A DNA stretch of 64,000 nt from Botrytis cinerea B05.10 (GCF_000143535.2 NC_037321.1:434001-498000), one strand, 5' to 3'; positions 1-11,969 are shown, counted from the first letter of the stretch. Notes: a model not told the origin generated them from the sequence alone. Program-made: numbers and translations.

Positions 1-304
1 CTACCGGGGCACCTTGGGGGCATCGAGAAAGGTTGGAACTTCGTACTCCTTCGTACTCCTTCGTCTCTTTCAGTCTTTCCGTCTTTCTCATCCATCCACC
101 CTTGATATGTTGTGTTGAAGAGCGGCGCGATCGTTTCCGATAGGATAAGAGTATCGGAATATCATCTAGACACTTCAACCGTTACCCAATGAATTAACAT
201 TAATCAGAGCATGAACTAAACATTATCCAAGCACTCATCACATTATGGATTGACATCTAGGCACATGGCTAGGTACATTTCTGGGTGTATCTTCCGATGT
301 TGAT

Positions 305-514
305 CGGAGACTACTTTCACATCTGGGTATATGTTGTTATATTGGTCTAAACCTACTATTGCATCTAGGTGTATTCTTTTGCATGAATCTAAACCTACTA
401 TTGCATCTAGGTGTATTCTTTTATATTGATCTAAACCTACTATTGCACTTAGGGGTATTCTTTTATATTGATCTAAAACCACCATCACATCTAGGTATAT
501 TCTTTTGATATTGA
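305..514. repeat. 42-bp minisatellite, about five copies
   Basis: Units beginning CTAAACCTACTATTGCATCT start at 347, 389, 431 and 473, exactly 42 bp apart. A degenerate unit precedes them from about 305. Because 42 is a multiple of three, the minus strand stays open across the array and reads as a 14-residue repeat (VGLDQYKRIHLDAI-like). With no flanking coding sequence, this open frame is most simply a by-product of the repeat. Confidence 0.85.
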
Positions 515-3500
515 GCCAACATGACTATCACTGGGTAGTTGGTACATCTTTCCCATATCGTCGATTGAATCAAGGTAAATCATTACCAAAGGAATCAATC
601 CCAGTTTGAACAAGAGCGCGGTAGTACAACCCGGAGTTCTCTTTTAAGCCAGCTCGACCACTCACAATGTTTGCCAATCCAACTTCTTACCGATTCTTTT
701 TCGAAGATTCCCATCTAATTCTCTCCACCACCCACCACCATCCACCGAACAATCCCTTCGTGGCAGTTTTGACGTGCACGATGACATATACAATATAACC
801 ATCGCTTACCCAGTCAGCTAGCTGCACGATTACTACGATCCGACGTGCAACTGAAAATTGGGAGCTGATTGTTACTCATCTGTGTTTCCAATATGGATCC
901 GTCTGAATCCATCTGAATCCACATGAACCCTTCGAGCAGGCACACAGGTTACATGAGACTCGGATTTCGGCCTACACCCACCCTCACCTACGAAGTACGA
1001 AGTGCACCTACATCTCCACATATACATCTCCATCGCCGTCTCCATCGCGCACCGCTCGCACCGCTCGATTAATTAAAATCCTTTTGGCGGTGGACAAGGA
1101 CTAGGACAAGGACTAGTGGACCGACTATTCAACCTGTCGCCATCAACCTGCAACCATCAACCATCAACCATCAGCCATTAAAATCCTATCCGAATGAATT
1201 TTCCTCTTCCTCTCTCCTTCGATTCGCCCTCGATGATGTTACACAGCCTTGACTGCGACCTACACGCCTTAGTCACCATTCGCAATAGTTGAATTGACTG
1301 GGTGACAAAAGCGTTGCATGCATACTATACTTACTGTAAATGATTCTATCAAATATCTTTCATCACGAACGACCCAAATGACCCAAACGACCCGACCAGT
1401 TTCTTTCCATCCTGCCCTGCCAAACTCTTCACGAGAACATTCGATGCCCGATGGAATTGTGGTCTATCCATCTTACTATCTTACCCTATCCTGCTCGTCA
1501 TTCTTGTCATTCTTGTCACTCGGGCAGATTGTCTGAAAATAATAGGTTACTCCCCCTCAATGACTAATTCTACCTATCTATGTACAGACGAGCACAGTAC
1601 GTACCAAGAGAATCAGCCTCAATACGAATAGCAACACCCATCACAAGCTGAGTTGACTAGTATCCGAGGGAAGGCCTGCTTCAAGGTTGTGCTGACCCAA
1701 AGTGTGATTCAGTTACCCTAAACACCATGGTCATTGGTTCAATTTTTTCAAAAAGCCTTTCACGCGCCTTTTTATGCAAGACCAGTCACTCCACTCAATC
1801 TACTCCATTTTTTCTGCCCTACAGCCTTTTCTATCCTTTGCACGCGTTTTCCTCCAATGATTCCCTATCAACAATCGATCTGCCTATCTTTTACTCCATC
1901 AAACTTTCATATGGCCCATCTGCTATGGAAATGCACACGTTTTACGTTTTACGTTTCATCTGAGCCATGATTGTTTCGTATACTCCGTGTGTCTAAGAAA
2001 GACACGAGGCCGATAAAGTTATGGGGCAAACCAAAAAAAAATGATCGAGACTTGTCTATTTCCATTCCTCGTAACATATCATATGGCGGAAATCAGGGCA
2101 ATTTTATATCTATCCACCTATCTTCGGTTCCGCCGTACGCATGTATGACAACGGCCATGCAAGGCTTGCGAGTGTGGCAGTTTACCATTTGTGTTTTTTT
2201 CCTTGAATAGATGCTATATTTATTACTTTCGTGTGACTCGTTATCAAGTGTACGAATTTACGAAGGGAAGAAGATCAATCAAATTTGTCTTGGTCTGCCC
2301 GATTCCTTGGGCTGTGTCGCTTGTTATCTTTCGGAGAGCTAGTGTCGGAGAGGTCTGAAGAAAACAATCTTCATACATCGATGATCGAAGTCTTGATGGA
2401 AAGAAAGCGAATGATTTCCTTGGAGCAGGTTTTGTGCTTCACAGCCTCTCCAATCAGTGCCACGTTCTCGGTCTCCCACATGTCTCACCGAAGGAAAAAG
2501 GCGACCAGATCTTATGCATCCTATGCAGCTGCCCTTTTCTTTTGTGCCACACCTATAAGGAATTACCGAAACTGGCCCATTAAATGGCCTCAAACTGCCC
2601 ATTATGATGGTATTTGCCATGGTTCGCCCAAATAGAAAAATCTGACTAGTCATGCGAGAGTGATCAGTTTGGGTTTTGGATGCGGGGTATTTCGTACAGC
2701 GAACCACAATTTTGGAGGAACAGGAGAAATTTGTTTTTTTATTTTAATGGTATTGAGAAGGATTCGTTCTTGTCGATCGAAGTTCTTCTCGGGTAATGTA
2801 ATGTCATGGATTATATCATATGTTGTGATCACTGATAACCAAATTGTTATCAATAAAGTAAGTCTACGCGTGGCACAGTTCTTCCGGAACTTCATCCCAC
2901 CTACCCCCATGAGGAAGGAAATCCATCCTTCCGACGGGCGGGTAAGATTTTTCATCGGGATCTACTACCCGACATACACATATAATACAATATAGCGAAA
3001 AGGAGGCTCTTTGCCCAACATGTTAGTAAAGTAAAGGTATTATCCTATCATCTTATCTCATCTCACCTCTCGTCTTCGCGACCGACACTATCTTTGGGCA
3101 TGAATAAAATCCACCCACAAATGTATGTTGAAAAGACATCAGATTATCCCTTGTGTTGTCCGATAATATAAAATCATCATCGTCATAGAAACCTTCAATT
3201 TTCTTTCTTCCTTTCTACATAGTTATTCACATGAAACAAGCTAAATCGCTTAACAACGTACATGGAATTCTAGTAGCATGATACGTACAGTAGTCGATCG
3301 AAGATCGAGCGAGCATGTGATTTCTTGGGATGGATGCGGTTATGGTTAGTTGGTGACTTGTTGCAAGTTGTTACATGAGATCTGCATTCATACAGATATA
3401 TATAATACATACATCATAATCTACAATGTTTGCTGCATACATGGTGCATATTGCATATTGCATATTCTACTCGGGGACTTGTGAATACGATGTGAATGTG

Positions 3501-3649
3501 ATGTGATGTGATGTGTGATATATGGTGCTCAGTACGCACGAGCGAAGAATTGTTTTCCGAGGGAACTGTGGTGTACAACTCAGGATTTTGATGTTGATCT
3601 TGGGGTATATGTTTATCTTGAGCTGGCATTTCGTCTCTTTATTGGGGAT

Positions 3650-3719
3650 TAGATCAGATTAGATCGGATTAGATTAGATTGAATCGAATTGGATTGGATT
3701 AAATTGGATTGGATAGATA
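3650..3719. repeat. degenerate GATTA/GATTG pentamer tract
   Basis: The plus strand runs through imperfect pentamers of the type GGATT, AGATT and AGATC for about 70 bp. It lies inside the G-over-C skewed interval and is a simple-sequence tract with no coding potential. Confidence 0.7.
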
Positions 3720-4064
3720 ATATCTGGGGAATCATACTTACTTACTATATTATGGAAGTGTCATTGATTTTTTTTCTTTCTTTTTTGAGTTGTGCGGAGG
3801 GAGGGAGATGTGTATGCATGGATGCATAGATGCATGTATGTTCAACGTTAGATATTTAATCACTTTGGGCTTTGGATTTGGATTGTTGATGAGATAATCG
3901 GATTTGAAACGGATTTCGCATCATTGTGTTTCATTACTTCGGTTCAGGGCGTGTCTCATCTTATTGTTTATGTCACTCGGTTGATTAACTTTCTAGGTAG
4001 CTGATCGGTTGATGTAGGGGAGCGGAGTGGAGTTTGGGGGATGGAGATGGGGATGGAGAATGTA

Positions 4065-4100
4065 GATTTGGATTTGGATTTGGATTTGGATTTGGATTTG
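4065..4100. repeat. (GATTTG)6 hexamer microsatellite
   Basis: Six perfect tandem copies of GATTTG. A circular permutation of the same hexamer is found again as seven copies at 38136-38177. Confidence 0.95.
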
Positions 4101-4877
4101 AGCGAATTTGGGGGGGGATCTTACATGTTGATCTCAGGTTTGTCTGAAGTTGTGTTTTTGCTTGTTATTTGGTACTTGGTACTTGGTACTTTCTTACTTT
4201 TTACTTTCTACTTTTTTTTTGGTGAGATGTGATGTGATATGATGTGATGAGTTGAGATACGATGAGATGCGATGAGTGAAGATTACTTATTCCTACCTAA
4301 TAAGTTTGATGAAATGGGAAAGAAAGGAAAGGAAAGAGTCTCTCCGCGTGATGGTTTGAAACTTGCGATCTCGAAATTTCAAGACTGGACGACAGTGCTG
4401 CAATGCAGGTGAGATGGGGTGAGGAGAAAATCGCTGTAGGTAAGCACTACTTATTAACTCAACTTGACGTATTTGATGTCCCTGGAGTACTCAATGTGAG
4501 AGATCATCGATGATCTTCATGGACTTGTCACTAGTGTGTGCGTGTGTATATTTATGCGCTTATGTATGCGCTTATGTGTGTGTGTATGGTGATCTTGATG
4601 GGATGATAGAATATCTGGAGACGTCATTGTTCTGTTGTTGCTTTTTTGTTGTTGTTACTGTTGTGTCATCATCTGTCAGACTGTCAACTGTTACATGTCA
4701 TCCGTTGTCTGTTATATGCCATATTTCATATGTCAGACTGTTTTCATAGTCTGTGCTATGATATGTATGCTGAGGATATGAATTAGGGAGGGGAGGGAAT
4801 GAATGGAGGGGTCGGGGAATATGGAATGAGGAATGAGGAATGAGGGATGAGGAGGAGCGGAGAGGATAAGTGTATTC

Positions 4878-4913
<36 letters not shown>
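4878..4913. repeat. (TTG)12 microsatellite
   Basis: Twelve perfect TTG units. On the complementary strand this reads as a CAA tract. Confidence 0.95.
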
Positions 4914-4916
<3 letters not shown>

Positions 4917-6166
4917 CTTGTACTACTTCGTGATCGTTTGTCTTTCTATAGATAAGTAATTGGGTTGTGGGTTTCTTTTTTGCTTCCTTTTCTACGGTTT
5001 CCAAAGTTTCGAGTTTCTTGGTTTTTTGAAGGTGGAATTGGAATTGAAATTGGAGCTATGGATGTATTTCACTCTTTTTGTCTCTTTCATCTGAGATGGC
5101 ATAGTATGATGTCTCAGTATTTAGTGTTCAGTATTCGGTGATTCTCACCGCTCGTTTTTTCCTTCTTTGGATTGGATTGGGGTCAGGGGAATGAGATGAG
5201 ATGAGATGAGATTTATATGAATCAGTGCAATGTTTGGACACTGGACAGCGATAGCCGCAATCTGTGGGATGAGATTGCGGGGAGGGCGGGGTGTATGGGT
5301 TTTCTTTATGGGCAATGAATGGGTGTTTGATGGGAAGGGAAGGAAGAATGTTTTCATGTGTATGGAGGATGGATTTCATTCATGATTGTTCGCTCGAAAT
5401 CTGGGGATTAGAGGGTGGTATGGAGAGCGGCTTTGATGAAGAGGGTTAGTGAGGGATTATGATTAAGGAGTGGGCGAGAGGTGCTTGTTACTTTGTCACG
5501 TTATTAGTATGAGTGAAGTTAGATGGGATGGGATGGAGTAGAGGGAGAAGGGAGGAAGGAAGAAGGATATTAAGGTATGCGTATTGTGCGGTCAACTACG
5601 ATGAGGTGATATGAAACACGGGGCGAGGGGACCATTTGGTGGATGGCCAATCAATGATTAGGTTGGAAAACGAGAGGGGGTATTCGGGTTCATAATTGAG
5701 AGATAGAAAGATGAGAGATAATAAGGAAGAGCTGTAGAAGCAATGTGATTTGCGGTATCTTTTGGAGGAGAGTGAGGTATCTGACCTTATATCTTTGGGT
5801 GAGTGAGTGGAGGAGTAAGAGGAAAGATAGGAAGGATCGTGTGGAACCAGATGGCTCGAGAAGTCTTCGAGTTTAAACTTGTGAGAGAAGTGTATATATT
5901 CATTAGGTCAAGTCACTGGTATAAGAAAAACAGCTTGCTAAAGGTGAGAGATATTTTTTCGGGAATCTGTCTCTAGGTACTCGAAGAGACTTATTAAAAG
6001 GCTTAAGAGAAGATGAGTGAATAGACTAGGTATCTATACTGAAGCAGACATAGGCAGGGAATTCATGACATGTACACGCCGATGTATCGGAGCCGAGAAT
6101 ATCAATCGGTGCAAAGTTCATTTGATTTGATTTAAATTCGGTTAATTGTTCAGATAATTTGTTATC

Positions 6167-6200
6167 GGGGGGGGGGGGGGGGGCGGGGGGGGGGGGGGGG
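6167..6200. repeat. G17-C-G16 homopolymer tract
   Basis: Seventeen G residues, one C, then sixteen G residues on the plus strand. Such a run can in principle form stacked G-quadruplexes. It is also a common site of length error in sequencing and assembly, so the exact length is uncertain. Confidence 0.9.
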
Positions 6201-6483
6201 ATGAATGAATAAATCTGTAGTTGTGAGTGAGTAAGTTGATTTCGTGATGCTGGATATGGTGTTGCGGTTTGAATTAAATGGATATTCAGAGTATTGAGGA
6301 AGAAGACAAAAATTGAGATGGATAAATGGTGAAACATATTTCTTGGTGTTGCTCTCCTTCTCTTCAACATTCTTAAGAAGAATGGAAAGTGATCCTTTGC
6401 TGATCTTCTAGGAGTTTGGTTGATCGCTTATTTTGACTAGAGAAAGGAGAAGGGGAGAGGGGAAATATTATGCATGAAACTTT

Positions 6484-6527
6484 CGAGCGCAGCGAGCTAT
6501 GGGGGTTTGGGGGCTTGCCCCCATAAT
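6484..6527 (+). repeat. hairpin-bearing dispersed element, copy A
   Basis: A 44-bp unit starting CGAGCGCAGCGAGCT and containing the self-complementary GGGGGCTTGCCCCC, ending ATAAT. A nearly identical unit lies in the opposite orientation at 8856-8900, on the other side of mrp51. The internal arms (GGGGG-CTTG-CCCCC) would fold into a short stem-loop. I do not recognise a named element family. Confidence 0.85.
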
Positions 6528-7282
6528 GACGGCAATTGGACGGATGGTTCTTGGAAATGAGGATGCTGTGAATGGGTTAGATAATATAGCATGATGATTT
6601 TTTGGCTGTTGATTTTGCGTTGAGTTGGTAAGTCTAGTTTGAGAGAAGGGGATGGAGAGTTAGTTTTGTATGGTTGATATTGTTTCGGTCTACGTGAATT
6701 GAATGTGGAATGATGTATTATGTGGTAGACGATCATTTGAAAGTTTACAAGTCAAGAGATGTCATTTCAAAGTCGAATCTTGTGTAAAGTGAAGAAATGG
6801 ATCGAGATACAATTTCGTTCATTTCGTTGCTCTAATGTTAAGTTGTATGCGGATGCACATATTTAACATTCAACTTCTAGTTTATATATATATACGACAA
6901 CGACTTGTATGAATTGATCAAAGGTCTTGAAACTTGAGTAATAATAATTGTTAAAGTCAAGTTAGGATATAGTTCCAAAAAACAGAAAAATATATAATTT
7001 TATTGATTTAATAATGAATTTCATTCCAATATTCATTCATAGTTCTAGAAATCATCAAATTCTCAAAACAGACTAGCGCCATCCCAAAAATTATCTCGAA
7101 CCTCAATTATTTTGTCCCGCCATAATTGTAACTTTTGAATGTGCCATTGCTATCCACGCACAACAGCTACGAGATTTGAGGGAAGTGGGTTTGAATTTGT
7201 GAGAGGATCTGTTTACAGGGAGTGATACATCAGATATCGTAATAACCCATTTCAGGGCTCAAAAGAGCTCGAATTTTCAACC

Positions 7283-8698
7283 ATGGCATCAACTCGTATG
7301 TCGCCCGGCGGGGCACTCCTACGAGCCTCCCGAGTCTTCGCAATTCCTAATCCTCTCCCCCGACCAACCGGTACCCTCTCCTCCCAAGCAACCTTCGATT
7401 CCGATACCGCGACGCTCCCCCATCCAATCCATCAATCTATTAGCACCCCGCCATCCTCCCTCGCAAGAGGTGATTGGGGATTCAAACGACCCCTCCCTCT
7501 ACGAGCCACCACCCGCACCTCCACGCCCGTCATCCGCGTCGAAGCCATCGATACCTTTGAGCACGTCACCGAGTTTGGTTCCGCGGCTGATCACAGTCTC
7601 ACATTACGAAAATGGCAGGAGATGAATATTCCCATTTCGACGCCCCGACTCAGTAAATCCGTCTCGGCGACCCGCGATCAGAACATTCCTAAACATAGAA
7701 GTGTTTTCGATGACAGTATTGATACGACGGTTCGGAATCCAAGTATCCAGGCGGGAATCAATGGACAGGGAAAAGACGACACGCGCTGGAAGTTTTCAGG
7801 TCCATGGTTAGCGGGTTTGACCGAGGGCGAATTTCAAGAATATGTAGCGAAGGAGGTGGGAAGGAGGAAGTCGGAATTCAGACAATTTTTAAGGGAATCG
7901 TGCGCTGCGTCTCTGACGAACGAAGCGAGAAAGAAAGCAGTTCAAAACGATGAAGGATTGGGAGATTTCAAAACCACTTTCGTGGAGGATGTTACGGAAG
8001 AACAATTATCAACTTATATCCGCCATCTACGATACGATATCTCCACCCTGAATCTCCAAATCCGCGCCTTTCTCGATCTTGCTCCTTCTCCTGCTCCCCG
8101 AGCCCAAGACGAAACAGAGATTTACGATGAACTAATTTCCCTCCGCCGACCCAAGGCCGTCGAGGTGGTATCCAGCTCTCCGTATGCCGAGTCCGGACCT
8201 CCCAAAACCCATCCTAGTGCCGGATTATCCTATTCGCGTAATGGCAGCTGGATATACAACCATGCGCTCTATGGACCACAAGCTCATGCTCCTCCTGTTG
8301 AAGCTCGTATTGTCATGCCCAAGAATGCATCGGGTGCTCCTCCAGTGCTAGGTGTAGGAGGTGTGGTTACGGATATTCCATCAGGGTTCATTCAATTCGA
8401 TGTTAAACCTCTTGGAAGTAGTAATCCTAACTCCCACGATCAAGTTGCCGGATTACTATTTGTCGAGCCGCAGAAATATGGAGGTAGTAAAACATGGGTC
8501 GAGCCTAAACATGCTTATATTGATGCAAAAGGAAAGATTGTACTTTCTGTAGTTCCCGCGGATAAAGATGCCGTGGCAGTGAAAGAGGGAAAAGTAGATG
8601 AAATTCCAGAACCGCTGCAGAGGAATTATTTACCAGCGGGGAAGTCATTTACGAGACAAAATGGTAGTGGTGAAGGATACGGACTGAGTGGATTTTAG
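7283..8698 (+). CDS. mrp51: mitochondrial small-subunit ribosomal protein Mrp51 (mS51)
   Basis: Single-exon gene for 471 residues. It matches the fungal Mrp51 family, a fungal component of the 37S mitoribosomal subunit that in yeast is also needed for translation of mitochondrial mRNAs. The N-terminal third carries the family signature: SPGGALLRASRVF near residue 7, then ARGDWGFKRPLPLR around residue 65, and VIRVEAIDTFEHVTEFGSA followed by LRKWQEMNIP. The basic N-terminus is consistent with mitochondrial import. The ATG is preceded by CAACC and is the first in frame. The gene converges with the aspartic protease downstream, and an inverted pair of 44/45-bp repeats brackets it. Identification rests on recognised motifs, not an alignment. 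Confidence 0.88.
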   Translation: MASTRMSPGGALLRASRVFAIPNPLPRPTGTLSSQATFDSDTATLPHPIHQSISTPPSSLARGDWGFKRPLPLRATTRTSTPVIRVEAIDTFEHVTEFGSAADHSLTLRKWQEMNIPISTPRLSKSVSATRDQNIPKHRSVFDDSIDTTVRNPSIQAGINGQGKDDTRWKFSGPWLAGLTEGEFQEYVAKEVGRRKSEFRQFLRESCAASLTNEARKKAVQNDEGLGDFKTTFVEDVTEEQLSTYIRHLRYDISTLNLQIRAFLDLAPSPAPRAQDETEIYDELISLRRPKAVEVVSSSPYAESGPPKTHPSAGLSYSRNGSWIYNHALYGPQAHAPPVEARIVMPKNASGAPPVLGVGGVVTDIPSGFIQFDVKPLGSSNPNSHDQVAGLLFVEPQKYGGSKTWVEPKHAYIDAKGKIVLSVVPADKDAVAVKEGKVDEIPEPLQRNYLPAGKSFTRQNGSGEGYGLSGF

Positions 8699-9274
8699 AA
8701 ATCGAAATCGATTGAGTAAATGAAATATGTATATTATGTTGCAAATGTACATTTTAAAAAGAATTCAAATGAATGTTAGACATCATTACAAGTATCCTAT
8801 TCAAATGCAGTGTAAAATTATAAATATTTACAGACATGTTTTATTCTGGATGGAGATTATGGGGGCAAGCCCCCAAACCCCCTTTAGCTCGCTACGCTCG
8901 AGATATAATCTTGTAAAGCATATGAAAAGTATTATCTTCTCTTGCCAGGTAATCCACCTCCACTTCCATCTCCACCTCCCCCGCCCTCTGACCCTGTAAC
9001 CCTCGGAGAGCCACTGGAGCCTTATCAAACATAAATCAAGGAGGATTATATACATGTAAAAACAAATGAAGACTCCACCACCCATCAACTAGAATTCCAT
9101 CCCCAAATAAAGAGTACCTAGCAACATCTATTAGATTTGAATTAAGGTCTATAACAATGTCTCAAGAGACATCTTTCCAATCCATCTGCTCCCCAATCTC
9201 AATCTCAATCTCAATCTTCCTCTATATCTTCTTCTCTCCATCACATCTCCCAATCATCTTCTCCACCCATCCCA
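8699..9274. other. convergent 3' intergenic spacer
   Basis: A spacer between the stop of mrp51 and the stop of the minus-strand protease. It should hold both 3' UTRs. It contains copy B of the hairpin repeat and CT-rich stretches. No coding sequence was seen. Confidence 0.7.
8856..8900 (-). repeat. hairpin-bearing dispersed element, copy B
   Basis: Read on the minus strand this is CGAGCGTAGCGAGCTAAAG, then GGGTTTGGGGGCTTGCCCCC and ATAAT. It matches copy A at 6484-6527 except for a C/T change and a small difference after AGCTA (one extra base). It sits about 155 bp past the mrp51 stop, probably within or close to the 3' UTR. Confidence 0.85.
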
Positions 9275-10591
9275 TTACAAAACCGCCTGCGCAATCCACA
9301 CCACCCCCTCCCCATCATCCGCCCCCACGCTCGCGCCCAAGAACCACGGCGCTCCAAACGTACACCCACTCCCCATTACCACACTCAATATACACATGCC
9401 CTCCGGCGTGACGCCCCCGGGACCCGGCGATCCCCTCGCCAAATACCTATACGGCACGCTCACAGTCGTGGATGCATTTCCCGTGCCCGTAAACGCGAAA
9501 TCTAGCGTGAGATCACGAGGGATCTCTTCACAGTTCGATGGATACATGATATCATAACCGTCAGTCGTCAATCCGGTAGTTTCGAAAAACGCAGTGTTGT
9601 TACTTGCGTACGGGAGAGTGAGCGCCAGGGATCCCGAGTCCACTAGACATGTCTCGGTTGGGTAATCGGTGGGAATCGAAGTGTTCGCGTGCGATACAAT
9701 GGGTTGGGAAACATAGTATCCGATTGAGCCTGCCGCCGTCGTGATGGGCACGGGGAGGAGTTCCCCGGTATAGGAATCCGCAGGGGGAAGCGCACCCAAG
9801 AGTAGGGTTCCGGTAAAGTTGTACGTGATCGATGCGTCGGCCGGCGGAGGCGAGAAATACATCGAGGCCACGGATGCGGAAATGCGTCCTTGGTTGAGGA
9901 GATTGGTTTTGAGATTGGGGCCATTGTCGTTGGAGGTCGAGGGGCACAAGCCCATGATCCCGTAGTCGTAAGAGAGCTCTGGACAGGGCGTACCGTCGGG
10001 AACATACTGACGCACCGTTCCGGAGGAGATGAGCGCGACTTCGATATTGGGGATGGCGGGGCTGGATGAGAAATAGAGAGTATCGTTTACGGCATGGGTA
10101 GCGTCGAGGATTTTGGAATTCCCACCGTAGGAATAGGATCCGGAGAAGTTGGAGACCGTGGCGTTGTCGGGGTGGTAGTAGAATGAGGGAGTGGTGTTGC
10201 ACGCACCGGGGAATCCAAGATATTGGGATCCGTAGTTTACGGTTGCGTTTGGAGCGAAAACCTTTGGTTCCGTGTTAGCTTTTTTTTGTTTTCCCCTATT
10301 ATCTCTCTCGCCGTCTCAAAAATTGAGGTATCTTCACTTCCCACCTCCCCTCAAAAACCCAATCCCACCCCCTCCAAAAATAAAACAACATACCCAAAAA
10401 TCCGCACTCCCATAATCAACCACAACATCAATACTCTGCCCAATTTCTTCATTGCCACTCCCCACCATAACCGGCGTGGTGACTTTATTCAACGACCCAT
10501 ACAAGAGACGGATTGGCATGGAAATTGCATCTGTCTGTGCATGCGTGATGGTATTCAAAGCCACCAGGCTTGCCAATGGTGAAGTTTTCAT
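9275..10591 (-). CDS. pepsin-like aspartic protease (family A1), secreted
   Basis: Two exons on the minus strand: 10591-10394 and 10261-9275. The 132-bp intron has donor GTATGT and an AG acceptor, and splicing joins FW to VFAPN in the expected frame. The product has 394 residues. The second catalytic motif is clear (VDSGS, Asp about 274). The first reads VVVDYGSADFWV (Asp59), so the Thr/Ser of the usual DTG/DSG triad is Tyr. A short hydrophobic N-terminus ending near THAQ may be a signal peptide, although it is weak and a further upstream exon cannot be excluded. Many N-x-S/T sequons (NAT, NTT, NFS, NDT, NFT, NTS, NAS) fit a secreted glycoprotein. The family cleaves proteins at acidic pH. Activity is uncertain given the altered triad. 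Confidence 0.8.
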
Positions 10592-10987
10592 GATATATGC
10601 TGGAATGCGAAAGGGGAATCAGATCAGATCAGGTCGAATGGAAGAGCAAAGAGCAATCAGCAAAAAGATGATCAAAAACCCAAAAATAACGAATGCCACC
10701 AAAAGAAAAAGATAATCCGTCAATCGATATGATATATATACAATCCTCTGCCATTAGTGTACCCAAATCCCAGATACATCTCAGATACTTAATATAGAAA
10801 GACGTGCATATGACATTGCCATACTATGTTATGCTATGATGTGATATGCAATGATATAATCTCCCAAAGCAAGCGGGGACAATACGAGAAGGAAAAATAA
10901 AAAATCCAGGGAACGATACGGAATACATCCATTATTCCTTATTGTTGATATCTCGGTTTACTCAACATTGCAGGTATGTATGTACGT

Positions 10988-11025
10988 ATGGATGGATGGA
11001 TGGATGGATGGATGGATGGATGGAT
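10988..11025. repeat. (ATGG)n microsatellite
   Basis: About nine and a half tandem ATGG units on the plus strand. The complementary motif CATC recurs at about 11223-11260, so the two arrays could pair as an imperfect inverted repeat about 200 bp apart. Confidence 0.9.
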
Positions 11026-11222
11026 CGTTCACACCGGTATTTGTCTTGACTTATCTACTACGTATCTACTATCTATCTATACATACATGTACATACATAC
11101 ATACTGGTACCGGATACGATGTAATATAATATATCGATCGTATACTTACTATCTACCTTCCTATACTGATACCAATACCCAGTACATACATGCACCCATC
11201 CATACATACACCCATCTATACA

Positions 11223-11260
11223 CCCATCCATCCATCCATCCATCCATCCCTCCATCCCTC
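11223..11260. repeat. (CATC)n microsatellite, partly degenerate
   Basis: CCATCCATC units with a CCCTC variant toward the right end. It is complementary to the ATGG array at 10988-11025. Confidence 0.8.
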
Positions 11261-11969
11261 CAACCCCCCCTCCTATCCTCAAAAGAAACGAAAATCAACA
11301 TCACAAGCATAACCGTCCAACCCTCCACCCCCTCAAATCACCTCTCCCTCTCCCCCAAAACCCCAAAGATTAAGATCAGCACCCAAAAGCATAAAAGAGT
11401 AGAGATGAACCCAGAAACCCACCCACCCGCTACTGTTTCAGAGCCGCCTTAGCCCCGATCGGGCGGGTGGCGCGATAATACTCCGTTCCGTCCATTTTTA
11501 TAGTCAGTCAGGGGTAAATAAATACAAAATATGAGGTGTTCTGGTGGAACTCTTAAAGCGTGTTATTCTTTTTGCGCACACCATCCATCCGTCATTGATT
11601 GATTGATTGATTGATTTATGTGCATCATATGTGTACCAAGGTAAAGGGTATATATCAAGAGCCATACTGAACTGAGGGAGGGGATGGATTTCAGACATCA
11701 GAGAGAGAGAGAAAAAGAAATGTAGATTTTTTAATGAATCAATCATGCTATGCCTGCCTAATAAACTAACTGTATACACGTATACACACATACACACATA
11801 CACACACAAAACCCGCTGCAATTGACCATCTGTTCATCAATTCATCTCATACCATCTCAATCCTCACTGGCATATCACAATGCTCACAATGTCAAAACCA
11901 TTCATCAATTCACCCATCCTGATATCGCTTCATAATCCCTCCTCCTCCCCTTACTCCTACAATCTAACC

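Larger units (their letters stand above)
1..7282. other. gene-poor, repeat-rich intergenic region
   Basis: No reading frame here has the length, composition or recognisable domain of a real gene. The short open frames are low-complexity or shadowed by repeats. From about 3.6 to 6.9 kb the plus strand is strikingly G- and purine-rich with few C, and it carries many short tandem repeats, listed separately. The end nearest position 7282 should contain the mrp51 promoter and 5' leader. A gene lying to the left of the window could have its promoter near position 1, but I see no coding sequence for it. Confidence 0.6.

Noticed and set aside
2285..2995. overlapping open frames on both strands near 2.3-3.0 kb
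   Set aside because: Short, contradictory on the two strands, no splice signals or family features.
4340..4425. tRNA-like segment on the minus strand (CTTGAAATTTCGAGATCGCAAG)
   Set aside because: It resembles an anticodon and T-arm, but the T-stem halves do not pair, there is no acceptor stem and no intact B box. At most a decayed remnant or chance.
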